Source: Marisimplicoccus sp964437815 (lineage in GTDB: Bacteria; Bacteroidota; Bacteroidia; Flavobacteriales; Flavobacteriaceae). From it: a stretch of 15,635 nucleotides of DNA. The stretch spans positions 1-15,635 of the forward strand of contig CAYTIE010000025.1 in the NCBI GenBank assembly GCA_964437815.1. The letters run 5' to 3'. The notes beneath the pieces were generated by a model. The model made no database searches and was not told where the DNA came from. It was given only the letters and a program-made list of their open reading frames with translations. Below, piece by piece: positions 1 to 7,783 of this stretch (positions are counted from its first letter, which is position 1; every line of letters begins with the position of its first letter). A program made the position numbers and the translations under genes.

Positions 1-934
1 CATAGAATGGATTTCTGTCATAATCACTTTTAGGCACTAATAGTTTATTAATATCGGATTTAGGAAAATATTTTTCAATAAATGCTATAATTCTATTTAC
101 TTTAATATTTGAATCTATTACATCAGAGTCAGTAAAGATATCGGTTACTATACTAATATTTGGATTAATATAATTTTTAAAGTTGTTTTCCTTTTGAACA
201 ATTAATTCTACCTCTTTAATGTTTGATCCACTAAAAGTTATTTTTTTTGAATTTTCATCTATATTATTCTCAAAAATCTTATTTAGATTTGAAACTGATT
301 TGTGAGTTTGAGGTATCTCAAGGTTTATTAGATAGTTAGACTTTTGCAACGATTGGTCATCTAGGTTAAGGTTTGAGTATTTTAACCAAATATCATTGCT
401 AATTGCAGAAATAGATATTATCCAGTTTTTTAGATAGTAATCTGAATTATTACCATAACCGTAACCAGTAAATCTTTTATCTGGTATTTTAATTGAATAT
501 TTTAAATATATTAATTCAGATTCATTTGGTTTAATTTCCCTATTAAGTGATATTTTAACTATATCATTATTTGAAGTAAGCCTTGACCAGCGATGATTGA
601 CAGAGTTAATTTTAACTTCATTAAGACTAGTGTAACCTCGTCTGTTTTTTGATGCAAATGAAAAACTTCTATCATATTCATCTGTAATTCTAGAAGCAAG
701 ATTTGATTCATTATCTATATATGAATTTGCCCAATCCTCAAGATATATTTCAGAAAGATTTTCATTAGATATGTTTTTAAATTTTATTGATTGTACAATT
801 TCAATAACATTTTTTTCTATATCTAATTTTGCGTCAATATTATAAGAATGTGTTGCCTGAGAATAAATATCAGTAGCTAACAGAGTATGCAAAAAGATAA
901 TGTGAAATAAGATTTTATTAAAGATATTATTCAT
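1..934 (-). CDS. M1-family aminopeptidase-like exported protein, N-terminal part (runs off left edge)
   Basis: This frame opens with ATG at 934-932 and stays open to the left edge, giving 311 complete codons of a longer protein. The first residues (MNNIFNKILFHIIFLHTLLA, then TDIYSQA) look like a cleavable signal peptide, so the protein is probably exported. What follows (SYNIDAKLDIEKN near the start, then EIYLEDWANSY, RGYTSLNEVKIN and YLKNW) resembles the N-terminal beta-sandwich domain of M1 metallopeptidase-like proteins of Flavobacteriia; this is recognised from family memory, not a search. The zinc-binding HExxH region would lie beyond the window, so catalytic competence cannot be judged. 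The A of its ATG is also the last base of the uvrA stop (TAATG), so it is probably translationally coupled to uvrA. The likely role is trimming peptides outside the cytoplasm, but that is inference. Confidence 0.72.
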   Translation of the reverse strand, partial: MNNIFNKILFHIIFLHTLLATDIYSQATHSYNIDAKLDIEKNVIEIVQSIKFKNISNENLSEIYLEDWANSYIDNESNLASRITDEYDRSFSFASKNRRGYTSLNEVKINSVNHRWSRLTSNNDIVKISLNREIKPNESELIYLKYSIKIPDKRFTGYGYGNNSDYYLKNWIISISAISNDIWLKYSNLNLDDQSLQKSNYLINLEIPQTHKSVSNLNKIFENNIDENSKKITFSGSNIKEVELIVQKENNFKNYINPNISIVTDIFTDSDVIDSNIKVNRIIAFIEKYFPKSDINKLLVPKSDYDRNPFY

Positions 935-3756
935 TATTTAAATTCTTTTGATAAATATATAGCTGTATAACCTTTATTATTTTTTATAATATCTTTTGGA
1001 GACCCATAATCTATAATTTCACCACCATTTTTGCCTCCATCTGGGCCTATATCTATTATGTAATCAACTTGTTTTATAACATCCATGTTATGTTCAATTA
1101 TTATAATTGTATTCCCTTTATCTACTAATTTATTTAAAACATTCAATAATACCCTTATATCTTCAAAATGAAGTCCTGTTGTTGGTTCATCTAATATATA
1201 TAAAGTTTTACCTGTATCTCTTTTAGATAATTCACTAGCAAGCTTAATCCTCTGGGATTCACCACCTGATAGGGTAGTTGAAGATTGACCTAATCTTATA
1301 TATCCTAAGCCAACATCTTCTATTGTTTTTAACTTATTAGCTATCTTAGGTATAGGAGAGAAGAACGAGTATGCTTCTGAAACACTCATATTTAAAACAT
1401 CTGATATGGATTTACCTTTGTATCTAACCTCTAAAGTCTCTCTATTAAATCTTTTGCCAAAGCAAAATTCACAGTCTACTATTACATCTGGGAGAAAATT
1501 CATCTCAATTATCCTTTTTCCAGCACCTTTACATTCTTCACATCTTCCTCCTGATACATTAAAACTAAATCTTCCTGGCTTATAACCTCTGATTTTAGAC
1601 TCTATAGTTTCTGTAAATAATTTTCTAATTTCTGAATACACACCCGTATAAGTTGCAGGATTACTTCTTGGAGTCTTTCCAATTTGTTGTTGATTAACCT
1701 CAACCACTTTGTCTATGTTATTAACACCATCAATATTTTTATACTCTAATGGTTTCTTAACACCATTATAAATAATTGAATTTAAAATAGGATATAATGT
1801 TTCATTTATAAGTGATGACTTCCCACTGCCAGAAACCCCTGTAACGGCAATCATCTTTCCTAATGGAAAAGAAACATCTATATTCTTTAAATTATTTCCA
1901 TTACATCCAGATAGATTAATTTCATTACCATTTCCTGATCTTATTTTAGATGGAATTTTTATTTTTTTTCTATCAGTTAAATAATCAGATGTTAATGTTT
2001 TAGTTTTGATTATTTTATCTGGGGAACCCTCATATATAATCTCACCACCTCTTAATCCAGCATTTGGACCAAGATCTATTATATGATCAGCATTTAAAAT
2101 CATTTCCTTATCATGTTCAACAACAATTATTGAATTACCTGAATCTCTCAATGATTTTAATGAGTTTATTAATTTAATATTATCCTTTTGATGGAGACCT
2201 ATGCTTGGTTCATCAAGAATGTATAGAACACCAACTAATTGGGATCCAACTTGAGTGGCTAATCTGACTCTTTGAGCTTCTCCACCTGAAAGAGATTTAG
2301 ATGATCTAGATAAACTTAAATATTCTAAACCAACATCCAATAAGAAATTGATTCTAACCTTTATTTCTTTAAGTATTTCTTCTGATATCTTATAATCTTT
2401 ATTTGATAATTTACTATCTAATTCCTTAAACCATTGACTTAACTCAATTAAGTCCATAGTTGATAAATCACTAATATTCTTATCATCTATTTTAAAATAC
2501 ATTGACTCTTTTTTAAGCCTGCTTCCACAGCATGATTTACATATATTTTTGTCTAGAAATTGAAGTGCCCATCTTCTTAAATTTTTTGATTCATTATTAT
2601 TTAACTGATCCTTAATAAAAGTTTCGATACCCTGGTAATCAATATTATACTCTCTTGTTAAACCAAGTTCCTTAGAATTAATAGTAAAATTCTTCTTTCC
2701 CCCATTTATTATAAAATCTAATCCTTCCTTTGGTATATCGTTTATAGGATCATCCATAGAAAATTTATAGTATTTTGATATTAATTCAATTTGTCTGAAT
2801 ATCCAGGATTTATCCTTTTGTCCAATAGGTGAAATGCCACCTGCATTAATGGAGATACTTTTATCAGGGATTAACTTATTCATATTAATTGCATGCTCTA
2901 TTCCAAGACCTAAACAAGACTGACACATTCCTTTAGGAGAATTAAAGGAAAATGTATTTGGTTCTGGCTTAGGGTATGATATACCGGTGTCAGGACACAT
3001 TAAATTTCGACTAAAATACCTTGGAGTACCAGATTCGGAATCAAGAATAAAAATGGTGTCATTTCCATACTTCATAGCAATTTTTATAGATTCTGTTAAA
3101 ACTTTTTTTGATTCAAAATCATCATCAACAAAAAGATTATCTATTACTAAACTAATATCATGAACTTTATAGCGATCTAATTTCATTCCTTGCTTAATGT
3201 CTATAATCTCACCATCAACAATTACTTTAGAGAATCCTTGTTTTGTAAAGTTTTCAAAAAGTTCTCTATAATGTCCTTTTCTTGATCTAATAATAGGGGA
3301 AAGAATTATAACTCTTTGTTTTAGATAATTTTTGCAAATTAATTTTATAATTTGATCATCACTATTCTTAATCATTTTTTTATTTGATTTATAACTATAT
3401 GCTACACCTATTCTTGCGTATAACAATCTAATAAAATCATATATATCAGTAATTGTTCCAACAGTAGATCTTGGATTTTTAGTAGTTGTTTTTTGTTCTA
3501 TTGCAATAACTGGAGATAGGCCTTCAATCTTATCAACTTCTGGCCTTTCAAAGTTTCCTATAAACTGTCTCATATATGCCGAAAATGTCTCCATATATCT
3601 TCTTTGACCTTCAGCATAAATAGTATCGAAAGCTAAAGAGGATTTTCCACTCCCAGATAAACCGGTTATAACAACTAATTCATCTCTTGGAATATTTATA
3701 TCAAGATTTTTAAGATTATGGACTTTAGCACCCTCTATCTGAATCGAATTACTCAA
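934..3756 (-). CDS. uvrA: UvrABC excinuclease subunit A (UvrA)
   Basis: UvrA is the damage-sensing ATPase of nucleotide excision repair; it dimerises, loads UvrB at lesions and acts in the cytoplasm on DNA. The 940 residues are normal length, with two ABC modules in the usual order: Walker A GLSGSGKSS at 32-40, signature SLSGGEAQR from 488 and Walker B LYILDEPSIGLH at 511-522; then Walker A GVSGSGKSS at 640-648, signature TLSGGESQR from 828 and Walker B LYILDEPTTGLH at 852-863. The second zinc module is complete (C739, C742, C762, C765). In the first, C254, C278 and C281 are present but the expected second cysteine is T257. The start is TTG at 3756: the next in-frame codons upstream contain no ATG and reach the ggt stop after nine codons, and the residues after it fit the family N-terminus (IQIEGAKVHNLKNLDINIP). 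It lies 27 bases behind ggt, in the same frame, and has its own predicted promoter. Confidence 0.97.
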   Translation of the reverse strand: MSNSIQIEGAKVHNLKNLDINIPRDELVVITGLSGSGKSSLAFDTIYAEGQRRYMETFSAYMRQFIGNFERPEVDKIEGLSPVIAIEQKTTTKNPRSTVGTITDIYDFIRLLYARIGVAYSYKSNKKMIKNSDDQIIKLICKNYLKQRVIILSPIIRSRKGHYRELFENFTKQGFSKVIVDGEIIDIKQGMKLDRYKVHDISLVIDNLFVDDDFESKKVLTESIKIAMKYGNDTIFILDSESGTPRYFSRNLMCPDTGISYPKPEPNTFSFNSPKGMCQSCLGLGIEHAINMNKLIPDKSISINAGGISPIGQKDKSWIFRQIELISKYYKFSMDDPINDIPKEGLDFIINGGKKNFTINSKELGLTREYNIDYQGIETFIKDQLNNNESKNLRRWALQFLDKNICKSCCGSRLKKESMYFKIDDKNISDLSTMDLIELSQWFKELDSKLSNKDYKISEEILKEIKVRINFLLDVGLEYLSLSRSSKSLSGGEAQRVRLATQVGSQLVGVLYILDEPSIGLHQKDNIKLINSLKSLRDSGNSIIVVEHDKEMILNADHIIDLGPNAGLRGGEIIYEGSPDKIIKTKTLTSDYLTDRKKIKIPSKIRSGNGNEINLSGCNGNNLKNIDVSFPLGKMIAVTGVSGSGKSSLINETLYPILNSIIYNGVKKPLEYKNIDGVNNIDKVVEVNQQQIGKTPRSNPATYTGVYSEIRKLFTETIESKIRGYKPGRFSFNVSGGRCEECKGAGKRIIEMNFLPDVIVDCEFCFGKRFNRETLEVRYKGKSISDVLNMSVSEAYSFFSPIPKIANKLKTIEDVGLGYIRLGQSSTTLSGGESQRIKLASELSKRDTGKTLYILDEPTTGLHFEDIRVLLNVLNKLVDKGNTIIIIEHNMDVIKQVDYIIDIGPDGGKNGGEIIDYGSPKDIIKNNKGYTAIYLSKEFK

Positions 3757-3761
3757 ACTAT

Positions 3762-3788
3762 AATAGATTTTTGCAAAAATAATCTATT
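3762..3788. repeat. Inverted repeat over the uvrA -7 box
   Basis: Eight-base arms AATAGATT (3762-3769) and AATCTATT (3781-3788) are perfect reverse complements separated by 11 bases. An overlapping 14-base perfect palindrome, ATTTTTGCAAAAAT, sits at 3767-3780. The repeat spans the ggt stop codon and the predicted uvrA -7 element. It could be a repressor operator or a transcript hairpin; the arms are AT-rich, so chance is a real alternative. It lacks the GC-rich stem followed by a T-run on the minus strand that an intrinsic terminator would have. Confidence 0.4.
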
Positions 3789-3804
3789 TTAATGTCGCAG
3801 CAAA
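3773..3804 (-). promoter_or_regulatory. Predicted uvrA promoter (Bacteroidota -33/-7 type)
   Basis: Read on the minus strand, TTTG (3804-3801) is followed by exactly 19 bases and then TATTTTTGC (3781-3773). This matches the Bacteroidota primary-sigma consensus TTTG / about 19-21 bases / TAnnTTTG in both boxes. Transcription would begin near 3766-3769, giving uvrA a leader of roughly 10-13 bases before its TTG start. The -33 box lies inside the last codons of ggt, so uvrA could be expressed independently of ggt. It is the best-formed promoter in the window. Confidence 0.6.
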
Positions 3805-5472
3805 GTCATCTCCTCTATAATCAGCTCCTCCTGAGACTTTTCCATTATCATTTATAAAAATTGCATCTACTGCACCTATAGAAGATCTTGGAGACATTCC
3901 AGAGATATCATATTCAAAAGGAAGTGGGATAACATTGTAATTCTTGTCTCTTAATAAGGAATCTATAGTATTATTAGGACTATTTTTTTCAATTATAATT
4001 ACATCTGGAAGCCATTGATGGTGGAATCTAGGAGCATTAACTGCGTCTTGTACATTCATATTAAATTCATAGATATTTAGTATAGTTTGGAACACAGACG
4101 TAATGATTGTGGAGCCTCCAGGAGTTCCAAGAATTAATGATGGTTTGTTATTTTTTAAAACAATAGTTGGAGTCATTGAGCTAAGCATTCTTTTATTTGG
4201 TTGAATTGAATTTGCCTCACTACCAATTAGACCATAAAAATTTGGATGCCCTGGTTTAGAGCTAAAATCATCCATTTCATTATTTAAGAAAAAGCCAGCA
4301 CCTTCAACATATACCTTTGAGCCATAACTATTGTTTAATGTTGTGGTAACAGATACTGCATTACCATCCTTATCTATTATTGAATAATGTGTAGTTTCAA
4401 GACTTTCATCTAAAACTATATCTCCGTGTTTAATTTCTGATGATGGGGTTGCTTTTTCCCAAGAAAAATTATCCATTCTTTCTTGAACGTAATTTTTATC
4501 AATTAACTCATATATAGGTAGATTCATAAAGTCAGGATCTCCCATAAAATGACTTCTATCTGCGTATGCTCTTCTCTCAATTTCAGTCATTAGCTGAATA
4601 GCTTTAAGTGAGTTATGCCCATAACTTGCTATATCGTAATCCTCAATTGCTTTTAGCATTTGACCTAGCAATATTCCTCCGCTTGATGGTAACGACATTG
4701 AAATAATATCAAGTTCTTTATATTTAAATTTTACAGGATCTCTCCAGATTGATCTATAATTTTTAAGATCCTCAGTTGTCATTATACCTCCAGACTCTAC
4801 AACTTCATTAACAATCATTTCAGCAATTTCTCCTTCATAGAATGCTTTAGGACCATTCTTAGATATTTTAGATAATGTTTCTGCAAACTCTACATTCTTA
4901 ATTGTATCCCCCTTATAATATCTTTTAGAGTAAAGAGAATTATTACCATTTATTAAGATAAGGTCATCAAGCTTTTCAGTTAGTGATGAGGATTGTTTTG
5001 TAGTAACAACAAATCCTTCTTTAGCAAGTTTAATAGCTGGTTCAAATAGGTCTTCTATAGGAAGTGAACCAAACTTTGAATGTATTTCAAAAATAGCAGA
5101 AACTGAGCCAGGAACTCCTACAGACGCTCCTCCTAGTGTACTCATATCTGGAATAACATTACCATTATTATCTAAATACATGTCTTTATATGCATTTCCA
5201 GGTGCCATTTCTCTAAAATCTAGTGATCCACTGGTGCCATCTGAATTAGAATAGACAAAGAATCCACCACCTCCAATGTTTCCAGCAGTAGGATGGACTA
5301 CAGCAAGGGCAAGATGAACAGCTATCATTGCATCATATGCATTGCCACCTTTTTTCATAATATCTACACCAATCTCAGATGCTTCTTTTCTAGCTGATAC
5401 TACTGTAGGGTTATAACCATTATCACAAGAGATTATCAAAAAGGAAAGAATAAGAACTAAAATACTTCTCAT
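3784..5472 (-). CDS. ggt: Gamma-glutamyltransferase, lipoprotein form
   Basis: This N-terminal nucleophile hydrolase cleaves or transfers the gamma-glutamyl group of glutathione and related peptides outside the cytoplasm. The 562-residue precursor has the full family layout. The proenzyme cleaves itself before the threonine that becomes the new N-terminus and nucleophile, here T360 in LETTHYSIIDKDGNAVS. Substrate-binding stretches follow: NNEMDDFS at 397-404, PNKRMLSSMTPT at 425-436, GTPGGS at 449-454 and NAPRFHHQWLPD at 479-490. The large-subunit part has NIGGGGFF at 65-72. The start MRSILVLILSFLIISC ends in a lipobox with C16 as lipidation site, so the enzyme is probably membrane-anchored. 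It is the first gene of the minus-strand set ggt-uvrA-M1-like gene and is divergent from glmM across 45 bases. Its likely use is recovering glutamate and cysteinyl-glycine from glutathione or gamma-glutamyl peptides. Confidence 0.95.
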   Translation of the reverse strand: MRSILVLILSFLIISCDNGYNPTVVSARKEASEIGVDIMKKGGNAYDAMIAVHLALAVVHPTAGNIGGGGFFVYSNSDGTSGSLDFREMAPGNAYKDMYLDNNGNVIPDMSTLGGASVGVPGSVSAIFEIHSKFGSLPIEDLFEPAIKLAKEGFVVTTKQSSSLTEKLDDLILINGNNSLYSKRYYKGDTIKNVEFAETLSKISKNGPKAFYEGEIAEMIVNEVVESGGIMTTEDLKNYRSIWRDPVKFKYKELDIISMSLPSSGGILLGQMLKAIEDYDIASYGHNSLKAIQLMTEIERRAYADRSHFMGDPDFMNLPIYELIDKNYVQERMDNFSWEKATPSSEIKHGDIVLDESLETTHYSIIDKDGNAVSVTTTLNNSYGSKVYVEGAGFFLNNEMDDFSSKPGHPNFYGLIGSEANSIQPNKRMLSSMTPTIVLKNNKPSLILGTPGGSTIITSVFQTILNIYEFNMNVQDAVNAPRFHHQWLPDVIIIEKNSPNNTIDSLLRDKNYNVIPLPFEYDISGMSPRSSIGAVDAIFINDNGKVSGGADYRGDDFAATLK

Positions 5473-5517
5473 AATCTAATTTCTCTGTAATTTACAATTT
5501 ATATATTTACAATTAAT
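5473..5517. promoter_or_regulatory. Divergent ggt/glmM control region
   Basis: These 45 very AT-rich bases separate two divergent start codons and must hold both promoters unless these lie inside the genes. On the plus strand TATATTTAC (5502-5510) differs at one base from TAnnTTTGC and ends 7 bases before the glmM ATG, implying an almost leaderless transcript. No convincing -33 box is visible for it, and no good -7 box is visible for ggt. Confidence 0.35.
5490..5514. repeat. Tandem 10-base direct repeat between ggt and glmM
   Basis: ATTTACAATT occurs at 5490-5499 and again at 5505-5514, 15 bases start to start. The second copy overlaps the predicted glmM -7 box. The arrangement would suit a regulator that binds two half-sites, but the AT-rich composition makes a chance origin possible. 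Confidence 0.4.
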
Positions 5518-6900
5518 ATGACCTTAATAAAAAATATTTCAGGATTTAGAGGTACAGTAGGAGGTCCACCAAAAGAAAATTTAACCCCATACGATATAGT
5601 AACTTCAGTATCAGCTTTTTGTAAATTTTTAATAGAGAAATATAATACTAAGAAATTAATAATTACATCTGGTAGAGATGGAAGAGCTTCAGGAGAGAAT
5701 TTTCACATTATAGTTAACCGTACAATTTCGTTAATGGGAATTGACGTTATAGATGCAGGGTTATCAACAACTCCTACTTTATGTTGGGGTGTTTTAAGTA
5801 ATGAATCTAATGGCGGAATAATGATTACCGCAAGTCACAATCCTGAAGAATATAATGGTTTAAAATTTTTTAATGATGATGGTGAGTTCTTATCTAGAGA
5901 AGATATGAATAAAGTTATTGAATATTCTAATACTACGGATTTTGAATATCAGAATACTAATAATCTAGGTTTAATTAAACCTTATGATAATCTAATAGAA
6001 GATCATGTTGATGAAATCTTAAACCTAGATATAATTCCTGTTGAAAAAATAAGGTCTATGGATATAAATATTGTAGTAGATGGAATTAATTCTGGTGGGG
6101 CAATAGCAATTCCATTGTTGCTAGATAAACTATCAATAAAATATAAATTAATAAATGGTGAAATTTCAGGAAAATTCTCACATATACCTGAGCCATTAGC
6201 TGAAAATTTAACTCAATTATCTAATGAAGTCTTAAAACATAAAGCAGATTTTGGAATAGCAGTGGATCCAGACGTAGACAGATTAGTCTTTTTTGATGAA
6301 AACGGTGTCATTTTTGGAGAAGAATATACCCAAGTTGTCTGCTCTGATTATGTGTTATCTAACAAAAAGGGTAATACGGTTTCGACTTTATCATCATCTA
6401 ATGCAATGAGAGATGTAACTATAAAACATGGATGTGAGTATTTTTATACAGCTGTTGGTGAGATGAATGTTGTAAAAAAAATGAAAGAAGTTAATGCTGT
6501 AGTTGGTGGAGAAGGAGGGGGAGGGATTATATATCCTGATCTTCACTATGGTAGAGATGCTCTTATTGGAACTGCTTTATTCTTATCTCTATTGACTACC
6601 ACAAAAGAAAAAGTTTCTCAAATTAAAAATCGCTATTCCTCATACTTTATGAGCAAATTAAAAATTAAATTATCCGGGAATTTAGATATAGATTCAATAC
6701 TTTTAAATATATCAGATAAATTTTCAAAATACGATCCAATACTTATTGACGGAGTTTTTATAGAGTTTGATTCTAGTTGGGTACATCTTAGAAAATCTAA
6801 TACTGAACCTATAGTAAGGATTTTTACTGAATCAAAATCAAAAGAAGAAGCTGATGAATTGGCAAAAGAATTCTATGAATTGGTTAACTCTTTTGGTTGA
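5518..6900 (+). CDS. glmM: Phosphoglucosamine mutase / phosphohexomutase (GlmM-type)
   Basis: This enzyme converts glucosamine-6-phosphate to glucosamine-1-phosphate, the step before UDP-N-acetylglucosamine for peptidoglycan and lipopolysaccharide. The 460 residues contain all alpha-D-phosphohexomutase landmarks: phosphoserine loop TASHNPEEYNG with S106, metal loop DPDVDR with D250, D252 and D254, sugar loop GEGGGGIIYP at 331-340, and phosphate-binding RKSNTEPIVRIF at 425-436. The start ISGFRGTVGG and the glycine-rich sugar loop match the proteins annotated as GlmM in Bacteroidota; phosphomannomutase or phosphoglucomutase activity cannot be excluded from sequence alone. ATG at 5518 is a sensible start, with the family motif beginning at residue 7. 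It has no Shine-Dalgarno sequence. The last 17 bases overlap the 3' end of the convergent acyltransferase gene. Confidence 0.88.
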   Translation: MTLIKNISGFRGTVGGPPKENLTPYDIVTSVSAFCKFLIEKYNTKKLIITSGRDGRASGENFHIIVNRTISLMGIDVIDAGLSTTPTLCWGVLSNESNGGIMITASHNPEEYNGLKFFNDDGEFLSREDMNKVIEYSNTTDFEYQNTNNLGLIKPYDNLIEDHVDEILNLDIIPVEKIRSMDINIVVDGINSGGAIAIPLLLDKLSIKYKLINGEISGKFSHIPEPLAENLTQLSNEVLKHKADFGIAVDPDVDRLVFFDENGVIFGEEYTQVVCSDYVLSNKKGNTVSTLSSSNAMRDVTIKHGCEYFYTAVGEMNVVKKMKEVNAVVGGEGGGGIIYPDLHYGRDALIGTALFLSLLTTTKEKVSQIKNRYSSYFMSKLKIKLSGNLDIDSILLNISDKFSKYDPILIDGVFIEFDSSWVHLRKSNTEPIVRIFTESKSKEEADELAKEFYELVNSFG

Positions 6901-7780
6901 ATTTACTATATAAGTCTTTATACTTAAATCTATTATGCGTCCACAAATATTCTGAAGGGTTTTCTTTTATTTTTTTCTGAAGAAAATCAACAAACTGATC
7001 AGTTATATTATATAGATTAGAATTTTCTGTAATTACTGGGAAAATTTCAAACGAATAATAACCTCTCTTAATTCTTTTAGCTGAAGCAAAAACAACAGGA
7101 TAATTATATTTTTTGGCTGTTCTTTCGCCACCTGTAAAAAATGGAACATTAACATTTAAATAATTTGTCCAGTATGTTTTTTCAGTTGGTCTTGGAGATT
7201 GATCTGAATTAAATCCATATATATTAACATTACCCTTCTCATGTTCTGATTTTATAAACTCATGGGCTTTATATCTAGACAATAAATATCCCTTATGTTT
7301 TTGCCTTACTTTGTTGTAAAATCTTTCAAAATATTTATTTGTAAGAGGTGTATATATACCAACAAGTTTATTATTACCTTCAACGTAATTCCCTAATGAC
7401 ATTGTCCATTCAAAGTTAGAGTAATGAGCCATTAATAATACTACACCTCTCTCTTTCTTTAATAAATTAAAACCTAAATCTCCATTGATTAACTTATATC
7501 TATTAAAAAACTGTTTTTTTGTCATTGAGGATGCTTTAATTGATTCTAGCATTATGTCACAGAAATGTCTATAAAAATCTGATTCAATAGTTAATCTTTT
7601 ACTTGTTGAGAATTCAGGAAAAGCTAATTCTATATTTCCTCTTACTAGTTTAACCCTATGTTTTAGTAGCTTATATATAATGATGTACATAAAATCAGAT
7701 AGTATATACACCAATCTAAAAGGCATGATAGATATAACTTTAATAAAAGGATAAAGAATTAAAAATGTTATTAAATGCAA
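6884..7780 (-). CDS. Lipid A biosynthesis acyltransferase (LpxL/HtrB family)
   Basis: Members of this family transfer a secondary acyl chain to the lipid A precursor at the inner face of the cytoplasmic membrane. The 298-residue protein has a hydrophobic N-terminal anchor (about residues 3-38) and the catalytic HX4E motif of the family as HYSNFE (H119, E124). Later conserved-looking blocks include FNSDQSPRP, VPFFTGGERTAKKY and the C-terminal WTHNRFK. The start is TTG at 7780. The stop of the upstream gene lies in the same frame only two codons earlier, and MHLITFLILYP lines up with the usual Bacteroidota N-terminus, so an internal ATG (residue 19) would remove part of the anchor. It lies 3 bases behind the thioredoxin-like lipoprotein gene and is surely cotranscribed with it. 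Acyl chain and position specificity cannot be read from sequence. Confidence 0.88.
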   Translation of the reverse strand: MHLITFLILYPFIKVISIMPFRLVYILSDFMYIIIYKLLKHRVKLVRGNIELAFPEFSTSKRLTIESDFYRHFCDIMLESIKASSMTKKQFFNRYKLINGDLGFNLLKKERGVVLLMAHYSNFEWTMSLGNYVEGNNKLVGIYTPLTNKYFERFYNKVRQKHKGYLLSRYKAHEFIKSEHEKGNVNIYGFNSDQSPRPTEKTYWTNYLNVNVPFFTGGERTAKKYNYPVVFASAKRIKRGYYSFEIFPVITENSNLYNITDQFVDFLQKKIKENPSEYLWTHNRFKYKDLYSKFNQKS

Positions 7781-7783
7781 AAC

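Noticed and set aside
3757..3786. Ggt-UvrA readthrough fusion
   Set aside because: The two genes share a frame with only a TAG between, but the proteins have different cell locations and uvrA has its own promoter and start.
3762..3788. The inverted repeat as an intrinsic terminator of ggt
   Set aside because: The stem is AT-rich, overlaps the ggt stop codon and is not followed by a T-run on the minus strand; its position on a promoter box suits an operator better.
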